Below are positions 17,929-27,019 of a stretch of DNA of 64,000 bases, piece after piece (within the stretch, counting starts at the first letter, position 1; every line of letters starts with the position of its first letter). The notes under the pieces are model-generated. The model was given only the letters and a program-made list of their open reading frames with translations, did no database searches and had not been told where the DNA came from. The position numbers and the translations under genes are program-made. Source of the DNA: Sneathiella sp. P13V-1 (GTDB lineage Bacteria; Pseudomonadota; Alphaproteobacteria; Sneathiellales; Sneathiellaceae); assembly GCF_015143595.1 (NCBI RefSeq), contig NZ_WYEU01000002.1, forward strand, positions 682,001 through 746,000, written 5' to 3'.

Positions 17929-18849
17929 ATGAGCTTTCGTTTTGATGGTCGTGTTGCCATTGTAACTGGTGCGGGTAATGGTTTGGGCCGTTGCCACGCC
18001 ATTGAACTTGCCAAACGTGGCGCAAAAGTTGTTGTCAACGACTTGGGCGGTTCACGTGATGGTAGCGGTGCTTCAAGTGACGCCGCGAAAGCTGTGGTCG
18101 CGGAAATTGAAGCGGCCGGTGGCGAAGCTATCGCCAACGGCGCGGATGTTACTAAATATGACCAAGTGGAAGCGATGGTGCAGGAAGCCAAAGACAAATG
18201 GGGTTCCGTTGACATCCTTGTCAATAACGCCGGTGTATTGCGGGATCGTTCTTTCAATAACGTTGAAATGAGTGACTTCAATTTTGTTTTGGATGTTCAC
18301 CTGATCGGTTCTGTCAATTGTACAAAAGCGGTTTGGCCAATTATGCGTGAGCAGAATTACGGCCGTATCGTCATGACCACGTCTTCAAGTGGTCTTTATG
18401 GTAACTTTGGTCAGACAAACTACGGCGCCGCCAAAATGGGTGTTATTGGCCTAATGAACACCTTGGTTTTGGAAGGCGGAAAATACGGCATTCGGGTGAA
18501 TGCACTGTCACCATGTGCGGCAACACGTATGACAGAAGACTTGATGCCTGAAAATCTGTTGGGTCTGTTGAAGCCTGAATCTGTAACGCCAGCGCTTCTC
18601 TATCTTGTTGGTGAAGAAGGTCCAAACCGGACTATTATTACTGCGGGCGCAGGTACATTTGCCCGTACCATCGTATATGAAACTGGTGGTATGTGGTTGC
18701 CTGAAGAAGACCAGACACCTGAGAAAATAGCTGAAAACTGGGGTGCCATTTCAGATCCGGCCACTCAGAAAGAATATACAAGCGGTAACGATCAGACTCA
18801 AAACATGCTGACAAAAGCAGCAGAAGGTCTGGGTATCAAGCTGGGATAA
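17929..18849 (+). CDS. SDR family 3-hydroxyacyl-CoA dehydrogenase (multifunctional enzyme 2-like)
   Basis: A 306-residue short-chain dehydrogenase. The NAD-binding motif 'TGAGNGLGR' (13-21), the catalytic Ser in the 150-154 stretch and Tyr165/Lys169 in 'NYGAAK' are present. The insert 'NDLGGSRDGSGASSDAA' after the second strand and the C-terminal extension match the dehydrogenase domain of peroxisomal multifunctional enzyme type 2 (17-beta-HSD4), which oxidises (3R)-hydroxyacyl-CoA. AGGAG precedes the ATG. It is probably cotranscribed with the upstream MaoC hydratase and ends at a clear terminator. Exact acyl chain specificity is unknown. Confidence 0.88.
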   Translation: MSFRFDGRVAIVTGAGNGLGRCHAIELAKRGAKVVVNDLGGSRDGSGASSDAAKAVVAEIEAAGGEAIANGADVTKYDQVEAMVQEAKDKWGSVDILVNNAGVLRDRSFNNVEMSDFNFVLDVHLIGSVNCTKAVWPIMREQNYGRIVMTTSSSGLYGNFGQTNYGAAKMGVIGLMNTLVLEGGKYGIRVNALSPCAATRMTEDLMPENLLGLLKPESVTPALLYLVGEEGPNRTIITAGAGTFARTIVYETGGMWLPEEDQTPEKIAENWGAISDPATQKEYTSGNDQTQNMLTKAAEGLGIKLG

Positions 18850-18856
18850 TAAGTTG

Positions 18857-18885
18857 AGGCGGCTTTTATTGGGAAAGCCGCCTTT
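18857..18885 (+). terminator. Intrinsic terminator after the maoC-SDR operon
   Basis: Stem AGGCGGCTTT / AAAGCCGCCT with a TTATTGGG loop and a short T-run. It sits 8 bp after the SDR stop. Confidence 0.85.
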
Positions 18886-18991
18886 ACCTTTGTTCGGTTG
18901 GAAAGATACGCTGTCTTTCAATAAAAATAATATACTGTTGGCCTTTTTCCGAACCAGACACTAAAATCCTGAAAATTTCTGGGAGGGAATA

Positions 18992-19621
18992 TTGACGCGG
19001 ACGATCGGCTCCAATGGGGAGAGGACGCTTAGATCCTTGCGTGAAGCAGGTTTAAAAAGGCTTTATAAACAAGGTTTTGCAGGAACTACTTTGCGTGAAC
19101 TCGCAAAAGATGTGGGTGTGCAAGCAGGGTCTCTATATAATTACTTCGAAAATAAGCAGGACTTTCTGTTCCAGCTTATGGACTATGTCATGGATACGTT
19201 GACGGACGCAACGGATCAACGCCTTGCAGCGGCTCAATCTCAGCATGAGGCGTTGATGATCTATGTTGATTGCCACGTTCGGTATCATTGCGAGAAAAAA
19301 CGAGAGGTTCTGATTAGTACAACCGAACTTCGTAGCTTAACGCCTCAAAATTATGAGAAAATAATTGCCAAACGGGACGAGTATGAGCGGCGGCTGAAAG
19401 ATATTTTGGCCAAAGGAAATGAACTGGATGAGTGGAATATCGCAGAGCCTCATATCACCAGTAAATTGATATTGGGCATGATGACAAGTGTGGGCACATG
19501 GTACAGAAGTGATGGGAAACTTGATCTTGATAATCTGGTAAGGGTGTATCAGGAAATGGTTTCAAACCTGGTGAACGGTTCAATTGACCTGGAAAAAATA
19601 GAAATTTCGCGAGTAAATTAA
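18992..19621 (+). CDS. TetR family transcriptional regulator
   Basis: A 209-residue repressor-type protein. The N-terminal helix-turn-helix (about 12-60) reads 'KQGFAGTTLRELAKDVGVQ' then 'GSLYNYFENKQDFLFQLMDY', the usual TetR pattern. The ligand domain resembles regulators of acyl-CoA or lipid genes, but the ligand is not known. It starts with TTG, supported by GGGAGG five bases upstream, and no ATG occurs near the N-terminus. It lies 142 bp after the MaoC/SDR pair, which is a plausible target. The gap holds a small dyad GAAAGA..TCTTTC (18901-18919) that could be part of an operator. Confidence 0.88.
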   Translation: MTRTIGSNGERTLRSLREAGLKRLYKQGFAGTTLRELAKDVGVQAGSLYNYFENKQDFLFQLMDYVMDTLTDATDQRLAAAQSQHEALMIYVDCHVRYHCEKKREVLISTTELRSLTPQNYEKIIAKRDEYERRLKDILAKGNELDEWNIAEPHITSKLILGMMTSVGTWYRSDGKLDLDNLVRVYQEMVSNLVNGSIDLEKIEISRVN

Positions 19622-19733
19622 AACACCTCAGATTTGTCGAAGAAACCATATATTAGATGTGTTAAATTAGTGGCTTGTTAATGAATCGCGGTAATTATGC
19701 TACTTATCCAGTAGTAACTTGTATCGATTAGAA

Positions 19734-21953
19734 ATGAAGCAAGACCAAATAATTCAATCGCAATCCTATATCAGGAACAGTCTTCGAAAGCTTCTGATAC
19801 CCCTTTTTGTATTTTTTATTTGTGCGATCTCCTTAGAAATATACACAGTTTGGAGTATCTCCTCAAAACAGGATACTCTGGAGCGAGATCGATCTGCAAG
19901 ATTACTGCAATCCGTCTTAAATACCGAACTAGAGAAACTGAACGCTCTTGCCTTTGATGTCGCCTATTGGGATGACTCTGTTATCAATGTTGGCTTGTCC
20001 TTAAATGAGGACTGGTTTCATGAAAATAGCGGTGACTATGCAAAGGAGAACTTCAATCTCTCAGCAATTTATCTGGTTGAATTGGATCCCGAACATAAGA
20101 CGCTCTTGTCTTCAAACGGTATCGTCGGTGGTGACCTCTACACGTCTTTTCCAGGCATGGAAGCAGAACTCAAACGAATTACCCGAAGGGACCTCTCGGT
20201 TGAGGAAAATAATTCAGATAGTTTTATGCTGAAACATGCGACAAGCGACAAATATTATATTGTAGCGGCGGCTCGAATTTCACCTGATGAACAGTCTATC
20301 ACAGAAGAGCTGATCAAAGCTTATGAAGGCACCAATCGGTTTTATATCTATATTCAAGAGATCTCACCCGAATTTTTAAAAAGTATTGAGAGTAGGTTTG
20401 GTCTTCAGAATTTAGAGCTGGGCCCCCGTGATCTGGAATATACTTCTTCCAAATCTGCAATTCCGCTTATTGGCGGATCTGGTGATGTTATTGGGTATAT
20501 CTGTTGGCAACCAAGTCAGGCAGGTAAAGAATTGTTGCTTAAAACGCTCCAAAGTTCTTCGCTGATTTTTGTCGTCATGATCCTGGTGGGTTTCTATATT
20601 TGGGCTAGAAGTATTAACTTGCTGAAAGTTATCTCAGGCGGGATTGATAACCTAAGTGAAAGTCAACGTATTGCGAAGGATTACGAGCGGGCCATCAGAC
20701 AACTTGTGGACGGTGAGTTTATTTATCGTATGTCCGTTAACGAAGCCCTGGTAAAAATCTCCAGCAACGCTTCAGATACTCTTGGGCTCGATCGAATTTG
20801 CATCTGGCAATATGATGATCAGTCGGACGAGATGAAAAGCATCTGCCAGTTTGAAAAAGGCGAGTCGAATGCGGGTAAGGCTATTAATTTCAAACTTGGC
20901 GAGTTTCCGACCTTGGCAGGCCTTCTGGAAGGAGATGAACCTGCCATCATCAATATGAAGCTGAAAAATGAAGAAATAGAGACACTTCAAAAACGATGTA
21001 TGGATGAAGTCTACTACCAGTCAATTATGGTGTCCCCAATTGTGCGACACGGTATGAAAGTAGGCGTGATTTTCTTTTCGACTTTGGATGCTGATTACGA
21101 ATGGACTGAAGAAAAACAGAATTTTGCCTCTTCCATTAAAAATATTGTTTCTTTGATTGTGGAAGTTCATGCCAGAAACCTGATCGAAACAGAACTGCGC
21201 ATGGCGAAAAATAAAGCGGAAATGGCGAACATGGCAAAGTCAGATTTTCTTGCCAATATGAGCCATGAATTGCGCACGCCCCTCAATGCCATTATCGGTT
21301 TTTCTGATATCATGAAACAGCAGATATTTGGGAAACTTGGATCCGATCAATATGTTGAATATGTAGGGGACATAAATGCGAGCGCTAAACATCTCTTGAG
21401 TTTGATAAATGACATTCTGGACGTGGCAAAGACAGAGGCGGGAACTTACAAGATTTATCCGGTTGAGGTTAATCTGGAAGAAGAGCTTTCCAGCACCATT
21501 CGGATGGTTCAGGGCCGATTTATAGACAAAGCCATTTCAACCCAGTTTAATCTCGGCGAAGGCGCTAAGACAGTTGTGATGGACTTAAAGTGCTTCAGGC
21601 AAATAGCGCTTAATATCTTAAGTAACGCTGCAAAGTTCTCTGGTGAGAAGTGTAACATTACCATAGAGGCCATTCGTGACAGGGATTATATGACCTTGAA
21701 ATTCACTGACGACGGGATCGGTATAGACCCCAAGAAGCAGAAACTTGTTTTCGATGCCTTTATTCAAGTTGAAAATGCCATGAATAAAACCCACGAAGGA
21801 ACGGGTCTTGGGCTCGCCATTACTCGGGCCCTTGTTGAATTGCATGACGGCAAGATTTCTCTTAACAGCACACCTGGGCAAGGCACAACAATTGAAATTG
21901 TAATTCCACAAGAAATAGCCAAAAGTGCAGAAGTTTCAACAATTGCAGTTTAA
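19734..21953 (+). CDS. CHASE4-GAF hybrid-free sensor histidine kinase
   Basis: A 739-residue membrane sensor. One helix near 15-40 is followed by a periplasmic CHASE4 domain (about 65-220; 'DVAYWDDSVINVG' is typical), a second helix near 285-300 and a cytoplasmic GAF-like domain (about 325-480). The HisKA phospho-acceptor is in 'NMSHELRTPLNAIIGF' (His near 510), and the ATPase domain has 'DDGIGID' and 'GTGLGLAI'. It should autophosphorylate in response to an extracytoplasmic cue. No response regulator is adjacent, so it is an orphan kinase. The start is either ATG 19734 or an in-frame TTG at 19719. Neither has a strong ribosome-binding site. Confidence 0.9.
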   Translation: MKQDQIIQSQSYIRNSLRKLLIPLFVFFICAISLEIYTVWSISSKQDTLERDRSARLLQSVLNTELEKLNALAFDVAYWDDSVINVGLSLNEDWFHENSGDYAKENFNLSAIYLVELDPEHKTLLSSNGIVGGDLYTSFPGMEAELKRITRRDLSVEENNSDSFMLKHATSDKYYIVAAARISPDEQSITEELIKAYEGTNRFYIYIQEISPEFLKSIESRFGLQNLELGPRDLEYTSSKSAIPLIGGSGDVIGYICWQPSQAGKELLLKTLQSSSLIFVVMILVGFYIWARSINLLKVISGGIDNLSESQRIAKDYERAIRQLVDGEFIYRMSVNEALVKISSNASDTLGLDRICIWQYDDQSDEMKSICQFEKGESNAGKAINFKLGEFPTLAGLLEGDEPAIINMKLKNEEIETLQKRCMDEVYYQSIMVSPIVRHGMKVGVIFFSTLDADYEWTEEKQNFASSIKNIVSLIVEVHARNLIETELRMAKNKAEMANMAKSDFLANMSHELRTPLNAIIGFSDIMKQQIFGKLGSDQYVEYVGDINASAKHLLSLINDILDVAKTEAGTYKIYPVEVNLEEELSSTIRMVQGRFIDKAISTQFNLGEGAKTVVMDLKCFRQIALNILSNAAKFSGEKCNITIEAIRDRDYMTLKFTDDGIGIDPKKQKLVFDAFIQVENAMNKTHEGTGLGLAITRALVELHDGKISLNSTPGQGTTIEIVIPQEIAKSAEVSTIAV

Positions 21954-22030
21954 ATTTATATCCACTTGTGATTTTTTTGTTTGGCTATAATCTTTAGGCA
22001 ACAAATTACTTTAGTCTCGACAGGTGGAAA

Positions 22031-23398
22031 ATGGATCCAAGGGAAGTCAAATCAGTATCAGATGCGAAAGCGATTGTAGAAGAGCGCGGCCTTGAATATG
22101 TGAAGGTCGGTATCTTCGATATAGATGGCGTTATGCGCGGTAAATACCTTAGTAAAAAGAAATTCTTTGGTATTTTGGATGATGGCTTTGGTTTTTGTGA
22201 TGTGGTTCTTGGTTGGGACGTGGATGATCAGCTTTACGACAAAGAAAGCTACACCGGTTGGAAATCTGGATACCCAGATGCCAAAGTTGTCCCTGTCATT
22301 GATACCTGCCGCGATTTGCCACTTGAAGGCGATATGCTTCTCTTTATCCTTGAATTTGCGGATCGTGCGGAAGCAGTTTGCCCGCGCGGTACATTGAGGC
22401 GCATCATTCAAAAAGCTGCTGATATGGGCTTCACTGCGACAGCCGCCTGCGAATACGAGTTCTTCCTATTTAATGAAACACCAAAGTCCGTTCGGGAAAA
22501 AAATTACACGGATCTGGAAAATTTCACTCCCGGCAATTTCGGGTATTCCATGCTTCGCGCAACGACCGAGGCGGACTTCTATCACCAGCTTCTGCATCTG
22601 TGTAATGAAATGGATATGCCGATTGAGGGCCTGCACACTGAAACAGGACCGGGGGTTCTTGAAGGTGCGATTGCTTATGATGAAGCCTTGGCAGCGGCTG
22701 ATAAGGGCGCGTTGTTCAAGACCTTCACTAAAGTACTCGCCCAACAAAACGAATTGATGGCGACCTTTATGGCAAAATGGTCTTCAGATTATCCGGGACA
22801 AAGTGGCCATATTCACCTTTCGTTGAGCGGTAAAGATGGGAGCAGTGTGTTCTTTGATGAAAGTAAAGAGCACAACATGAGCGATGAAATGCGCTACTTC
22901 ATTGGTGGTCAGCAGGCTTTGATGCCACAGTTGCTTGCCATGGTCTCACCGACAGTGAACAGTTACACACGTCTGATCCCGGGTTTCTGGGCGCCAACTG
23001 ATGCCAGCTGGGGTGTTGAAAACCGTACCTGTGCGCTTCGTGCTATTCCGGGTAATCCGAAATCCCAACGTGTTGAGTACCGTATCGCAGCGGCCGATAT
23101 GAACCCTTATATTGCCATTGCAGCTGCATTGGGTTCGGGCCTTTGGGGTATTGAGAACAAAATCGAGCCGGGTGAAGCTGTGGAAGGCAGCGCTTACGAC
23201 AAGACCTTCCCGGAGGAGCTTGCATTGCCACAAACCCTTTGGGAAGCCGCACAGAATCTGAAAGGTTCAGCCGCCGCCCGTGAGTTGTTCGGGGATGCTT
23301 TCGTAGATCACTACGCCATTACGCGTGAATGGGAAGAACGTGAATTCAGAAAAGCGATTACTGATTGGGAAATGAAGCGATATTTCGAAATCATCTAA
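22031..23398 (+). CDS. Glutamine synthetase family ligase (gamma-glutamyl-amine synthetase-like)
   Basis: A 455-residue member of the glutamine synthetase superfamily, which joins glutamate through its gamma-carboxyl to ammonia or an amine using ATP. Family stretches include 'VKVGIFDIDGVMRGKYL', 'TAACEYEFFLF', 'GLHTETGPGVLEGAI', 'GQSGHIHLSLS' and 'NRTCALRAIPGNPKSQRVEYR'. The short N-terminal domain and sequence style fit the gamma-glutamylamide synthetases (PuuA, IpuC, GlnA4-like) better than housekeeping GlnA. AGGTGG precedes the ATG, and TATAAT at 21986-21991 could be a -10 box. Neighbours are a DeoR regulator, an aldehyde dehydrogenase and an iron alcohol dehydrogenase, suggesting degradation of an amino alcohol or amine. 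The substrate is inferred only. Confidence 0.85.
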   Translation: MDPREVKSVSDAKAIVEERGLEYVKVGIFDIDGVMRGKYLSKKKFFGILDDGFGFCDVVLGWDVDDQLYDKESYTGWKSGYPDAKVVPVIDTCRDLPLEGDMLLFILEFADRAEAVCPRGTLRRIIQKAADMGFTATAACEYEFFLFNETPKSVREKNYTDLENFTPGNFGYSMLRATTEADFYHQLLHLCNEMDMPIEGLHTETGPGVLEGAIAYDEALAAADKGALFKTFTKVLAQQNELMATFMAKWSSDYPGQSGHIHLSLSGKDGSSVFFDESKEHNMSDEMRYFIGGQQALMPQLLAMVSPTVNSYTRLIPGFWAPTDASWGVENRTCALRAIPGNPKSQRVEYRIAAADMNPYIAIAAALGSGLWGIENKIEPGEAVEGSAYDKTFPEELALPQTLWEAAQNLKGSAAARELFGDAFVDHYAITREWEEREFRKAITDWEMKRYFEII

Positions 23399-23403
23399 TC
23401 GAG

Positions 23404-23428
23404 AAGGGGAGCAATGCTCCCCTTTTTT
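23404..23428 (+). terminator. Intrinsic terminator after the glutamine synthetase-like gene
   Basis: Stem GGGGAGC-AAT-GCTCCCC followed by TTTTTT, overlapping the 3' end of the convergent DeoR gene by two bases. Confidence 0.92.
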
Positions 23429-24185
23429 AATCGGCAATGCGGATGCGTTGTTCCCCGATTTTTTCTATGATTTCCTGAGGCGGTTCCCGATCTGTGATGA
23501 GAAGGTCAATATTGTCCAGGTCGCAGACCTTTACGATGCCACTTCGGGTGAATTTAGTGTGGTCCGCGACAACAATGACATTTCGTGCCTGAGGCAGGAT
23601 CGCCCGTTTAAATTCCGCCTCTGACAGATCATAATCAAGACATCCCTGATCCGCGGTGATTGATCCCATGGAAAGAATGGCGCGGTTTGTTGTGAACTGT
23701 TTGGCGAATTCAATGGCCATAGGACCATAGGCGGCACTATCGTCAGACCTGATCTCACCGCCCGCCATGAAAACCCGATTTTGATTACGGGAACACAACT
23801 CCCGTGCCACTTCGGTGGAGTTCGTGACGACGGTCAGGTTTTTGTGGGTGATCAGCTCATGTGCGACATAACAGGATGAGGATCCGTTATCCAATAGAAT
23901 GGTTTCTCCATCATTGATCATGCTGGCCGCAAGGCGCGCTATTTTCTCTTTTTCTTCACGTTGTTCCTGCATTCGGCTTAAGAAGGGCGGCTCCAATGTG
24001 TTCTGAGGAAGAACAACACCGCCATGAATTTTCTCAACCGCACCTGAGGCGGCGAGTTGTCTGATGTCGCGCCGGATTGTTTCGTCGGATACATCCAGAG
24101 TATTCGCAAGTTCGATGACGCTGCAGCTTTTTTTAACCTGCAGAAGTTTCATTATTTCGGCATGTCGTTTTGATTGTTTAAGCAT
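23427..24185 (-). CDS. DeoR family transcriptional regulator
   Basis: A 252-residue DeoR-type regulator. The N-terminal winged helix-turn-helix (about 5-58) reads 'RHAEIMKLLQVKKSCSVIEL' then 'DVSDETIRRDIRQLAA'. The C-terminal sensor domain (about 75-235) has the family's 'ILLDNGSSSCYVA' and 'TAD' type stretches and usually binds a phosphorylated metabolite. I start it at ATG 24185, preceded by GGGGGTGG. A GTG at 24212 is in frame but less likely. It is divergent from the aldehyde dehydrogenase-alcohol dehydrogenase pair and convergent with the glutamine synthetase-like gene, which makes these genes its likely targets. Confidence 0.9.
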   Translation of the reverse strand: MLKQSKRHAEIMKLLQVKKSCSVIELANTLDVSDETIRRDIRQLAASGAVEKIHGGVVLPQNTLEPPFLSRMQEQREEKEKIARLAASMINDGETILLDNGSSSCYVAHELITHKNLTVVTNSTEVARELCSRNQNRVFMAGGEIRSDDSAAYGPMAIEFAKQFTTNRAILSMGSITADQGCLDYDLSEAEFKRAILPQARNVIVVADHTKFTRSGIVKVCDLDNIDLLITDREPPQEIIEKIGEQRIRIAD

Positions 24186-24254
24186 GAAATCCACCCCCAC
24201 ATAAACATTCACTCATACTCGCTTAGCATGTTTGAGGGAACAACCCAAGAATTA

Positions 24255-24268
24255 TGTGGAAATCCACA
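24255..24268. promoter_or_regulatory. Candidate DeoR operator in the divergent promoter region
   Basis: TGTGGA-AA-TCCACA, perfect 6-bp arms, lies in the 254-bp gap between the divergent DeoR and aldehyde dehydrogenase genes, 70 bp before the DeoR start. Binding by the adjacent regulator is an inference. Confidence 0.4.
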
Positions 24269-24439
24269 GTATGTGTACAAATAAATGTTGATTTTTGGAT
24301 TTTGAAAATTAGCTCATTAACAAGTTACGCAGACGGGTGAAAAATCTGTTGTGATGGAAAAACAAAAATGACTAAATAGCACCCAAATGGGACACGCCGT
24401 TGATCGTAATTTACTCTATTTAAATATTGGAAAACCTTA

Positions 24440-25831
24440 ATGTCAGATAGTTTGAAAACTTACAGCCCTGTTGATGGAAGCCTGTATGTTGAACGCCCGT
24501 ATATGTCGGTTGATGAGATCCCGGCTATTGTTGCTGCGGCGAAAGATGCCGGTGCAAAATGGCGTCAGGTTCCCATCGCTGAACGTGCGGAGATTTTGAC
24601 CAAATGTGTTGAAACATTTGTTTCTCGTCAGGACCAGATTGCTGAAGAACTGGCATGGCAGATGGGGCGCCCTATCCGGTACGGTGCGGGTGAGGTTGGT
24701 GGTTTCCGTGAACGCGCGGAATACATGATCTCCATCGCGGAGAAAGCGCTGGCACCTGTGAAGATTGAAGAGAAAGAAAACTTCAACCGCTATATCAAAC
24801 GCGAACCGCTTGGCGTGGTCTTTACAATTGCGCCTTGGAACTTCCCGTATATGACGGCTGTGAACTCCATCGTTCCTGCGCTGATGGCGGGCAATGCGGT
24901 GATCCTGAAACACGCGACACAAACGCATCTTTGTGGGGAGACAATGGTGAAAGCCTTTGTTGATGCAGGACTTCCAAAAGATCTGTTCCAGTTGGTCGTT
25001 GCCACACATGATTTCGCCGCAAAACTGATCCAGTCTGGCGGTGTTGACTTTACAGCCTTTACTGGATCCGTTCCGGGCGGTGCTGCCATTGAAGAAGCCG
25101 CTAAAGGTCAGTTCATGGGTGTTGGTCTGGAACTTGGCGGTAAAGATCCGGCTTATGTGCGTTCTGACATTGATCCTGTGTTCGCTGCTGAAAACCTTGT
25201 TGATGGCGCCATGTTTAACAGTGGTCAGTCATGTTGCGGTATTGAACGTATCTACGTTCATGAAGATGTTTACGACGCCTTTATCGCCGCCGTTGTTAAA
25301 ACTGTGAATGACTATAAACTTGGCGATCCACTGGACCCTGAAACAACATTGGGCCCTGTTGTAAATGCGAAAGCCGCAGATTTCGTTCGCGGTCAGATTG
25401 CAGATGCGGTGGCCGCCGGCGCAAAAACTCTGATCGATACATCCAGATTTGAAAAAGATGCAGAAGGCAGTGCCTATTTGGCACCGCAGGTTGTTGTGGA
25501 TGTAGATCACAGCATGCGCATCATGACTGAAGAGAGCTTTGGTCCTGTTGTCGGTATTATGAAGGTTTCTTCCGATGAAGAAGCCATCAAGCTGATGAAT
25601 GACAGTGAATTTGGCCTGACGGCATCTGTCTGGACGCTTGACGAAGACAAAGCCATCGAAATTGGTGATCAGATTGAAACGGGTACATGGTTCATGAACC
25701 GTTGTGACTATCTTGATCCGGCTCTTGCCTGGACTGGCGTTAAAAATTCCGGACGGGGTTGCACCCTTTCAAGTGTGGGTTATGAAAGCCTGACACGTCC
25801 AAAATCTTATCACTTACGTAATAAAATCTAG
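24440..25831 (+). CDS. NAD(P)-dependent aldehyde dehydrogenase
   Basis: A 463-residue aldehyde dehydrogenase converting an aldehyde to its acid in the cytoplasm. The catalytic Cys265 lies in 'NSGQSCC' and the general base Glu231 in 'LELGGKDP'. The 'APWNFPYMTAVNSIVPAL' and 'TEESFGPVVGIMKV' motifs are typical of the superfamily. The iron alcohol dehydrogenase starts 9 bp after its stop, so alcohol to aldehyde to acid can be done by this pair. It lies divergent from a DeoR gene. The natural substrate is not identifiable. A gamma-glutamylated amino-aldehyde would fit the nearby glutamine synthetase-like ligase. Confidence 0.9.
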   Translation: MSDSLKTYSPVDGSLYVERPYMSVDEIPAIVAAAKDAGAKWRQVPIAERAEILTKCVETFVSRQDQIAEELAWQMGRPIRYGAGEVGGFRERAEYMISIAEKALAPVKIEEKENFNRYIKREPLGVVFTIAPWNFPYMTAVNSIVPALMAGNAVILKHATQTHLCGETMVKAFVDAGLPKDLFQLVVATHDFAAKLIQSGGVDFTAFTGSVPGGAAIEEAAKGQFMGVGLELGGKDPAYVRSDIDPVFAAENLVDGAMFNSGQSCCGIERIYVHEDVYDAFIAAVVKTVNDYKLGDPLDPETTLGPVVNAKAADFVRGQIADAVAAGAKTLIDTSRFEKDAEGSAYLAPQVVVDVDHSMRIMTEESFGPVVGIMKVSSDEEAIKLMNDSEFGLTASVWTLDEDKAIEIGDQIETGTWFMNRCDYLDPALAWTGVKNSGRGCTLSSVGYESLTRPKSYHLRNKI

Positions 25832-25840
25832 GAAACTCCT

Positions 25841-27019
25841 ATGACTGTAAATGTTGATCAACTGACAGGTAACTGGAACTACCCAACAGCGGTGCGTTTC
25901 GGTGTTGGTCGCGCCTCTGAAATTGGCGCTGCATGTGTTGAACTGGGCATGAAAAACCCGCTTTTGGTAACCGATCCGGGCCTTGCGAACTTGCCAATGG
26001 TAACAAACGCGGTGGCGTCCTGCGAAGCTGCGGGCATTAGCTGTGCGGTGTTCAGTGACGTGAAGCCAAATCCAGTTGGCAAGAATGTCGACGATGGTGT
26101 TGAAGCCTATAAAGCAGGCGGCCATGATGGTGTAATTGCTTTTGGTGGTGGATCCGGTCTTGATGCGGCAAAAGCCATCGCTTTGATGGTAGGGCAGGAC
26201 GCTGATGTCTTTGATTTTGAAGATGTTGGGGATAACTGGACACGTGTAAATGCGGATGCAGTGGCACCAATTGTCGCCGTACCAACAACATCTGGAACAG
26301 GTTCTGAAGTGGGCCGCGCCTCTGTGATCACAGACGAAGCTAACCATGTGAAGAAAATCATCTTCCATCCAACAATGATGCCATCCATCGTTGTTGCGGA
26401 TCCGCAGCTTACAGAAGGTCTGCCTGCGCATATTACAGCGGCAACCGGTATGGACGCGCTGTCTCATAATATCGAAGCCTATTGCTCCCCTTTCTATCAT
26501 CCTATGGCAGAAGGTATCGCGGTTGAAGGTATTCGTCTTGTGAAGGAATATTTGCCTGCGGCGGTAAAAGATGGGTCAGACCTGGTTGCCCGCAGCCAGA
26601 TGATGGTGTCTTCTACTATGGGCGCGACAGCGTTCCAGCGTGGTTTGGGAGGGATGCACGCGCTCGCGCATCCACTTGGCGCTTTGTATGACGCGCACCA
26701 CGGTTTGTTGAACGCCATCCTGATGCCATATGTGCTGATCCGCAACCGTTCAGTGATCGAAGATCGTATTGCACGCCTTGCTGCCTTTATGGGATTGGAA
26801 GATGCCAGCTTTGATGGCTTCCTGAAATGGGTTCTGGATCTGCGTCAGGAACTGGAAATTCCAAATGACTTGTGTGCTATCGGCATTGATGATGAAAAAG
26901 CCGAACTGGTTGGCAAGATGGCCGTTGAGGATCCGTCCTCAGGTGGTAACCCGATCAGCCTGACAGCAGAAGAATACACAGAAGTGTTCCTAAACGCTGT
27001 TAAAGGTGATCTGGGCTAA
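25841..27019 (+). CDS. Iron-containing alcohol dehydrogenase
   Basis: A 392-residue group III (iron-type) alcohol dehydrogenase. 'FGGGSGLDAAKAIAL' binds the nucleotide, 'PTTSGTGSEVGRASVI' follows, and the metal-binding histidines sit in 'GMDALSHNIEAYCSP' and 'GMHALAHPLGALYDAHHG'. It would oxidise an alcohol with NAD(P) or work in reverse. It is 9 bp behind the aldehyde dehydrogenase, so one operon is likely. Its stop overlaps the convergent DMT transporter by 4 bp. Substrate unknown, with a gamma-glutamyl amino alcohol proposed from context. Confidence 0.92.
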   Translation: MTVNVDQLTGNWNYPTAVRFGVGRASEIGAACVELGMKNPLLVTDPGLANLPMVTNAVASCEAAGISCAVFSDVKPNPVGKNVDDGVEAYKAGGHDGVIAFGGGSGLDAAKAIALMVGQDADVFDFEDVGDNWTRVNADAVAPIVAVPTTSGTGSEVGRASVITDEANHVKKIIFHPTMMPSIVVADPQLTEGLPAHITAATGMDALSHNIEAYCSPFYHPMAEGIAVEGIRLVKEYLPAAVKDGSDLVARSQMMVSSTMGATAFQRGLGGMHALAHPLGALYDAHHGLLNAILMPYVLIRNRSVIEDRIARLAAFMGLEDASFDGFLKWVLDLRQELEIPNDLCAIGIDDEKAELVGKMAVEDPSSGGNPISLTAEEYTEVFLNAVKGDLG

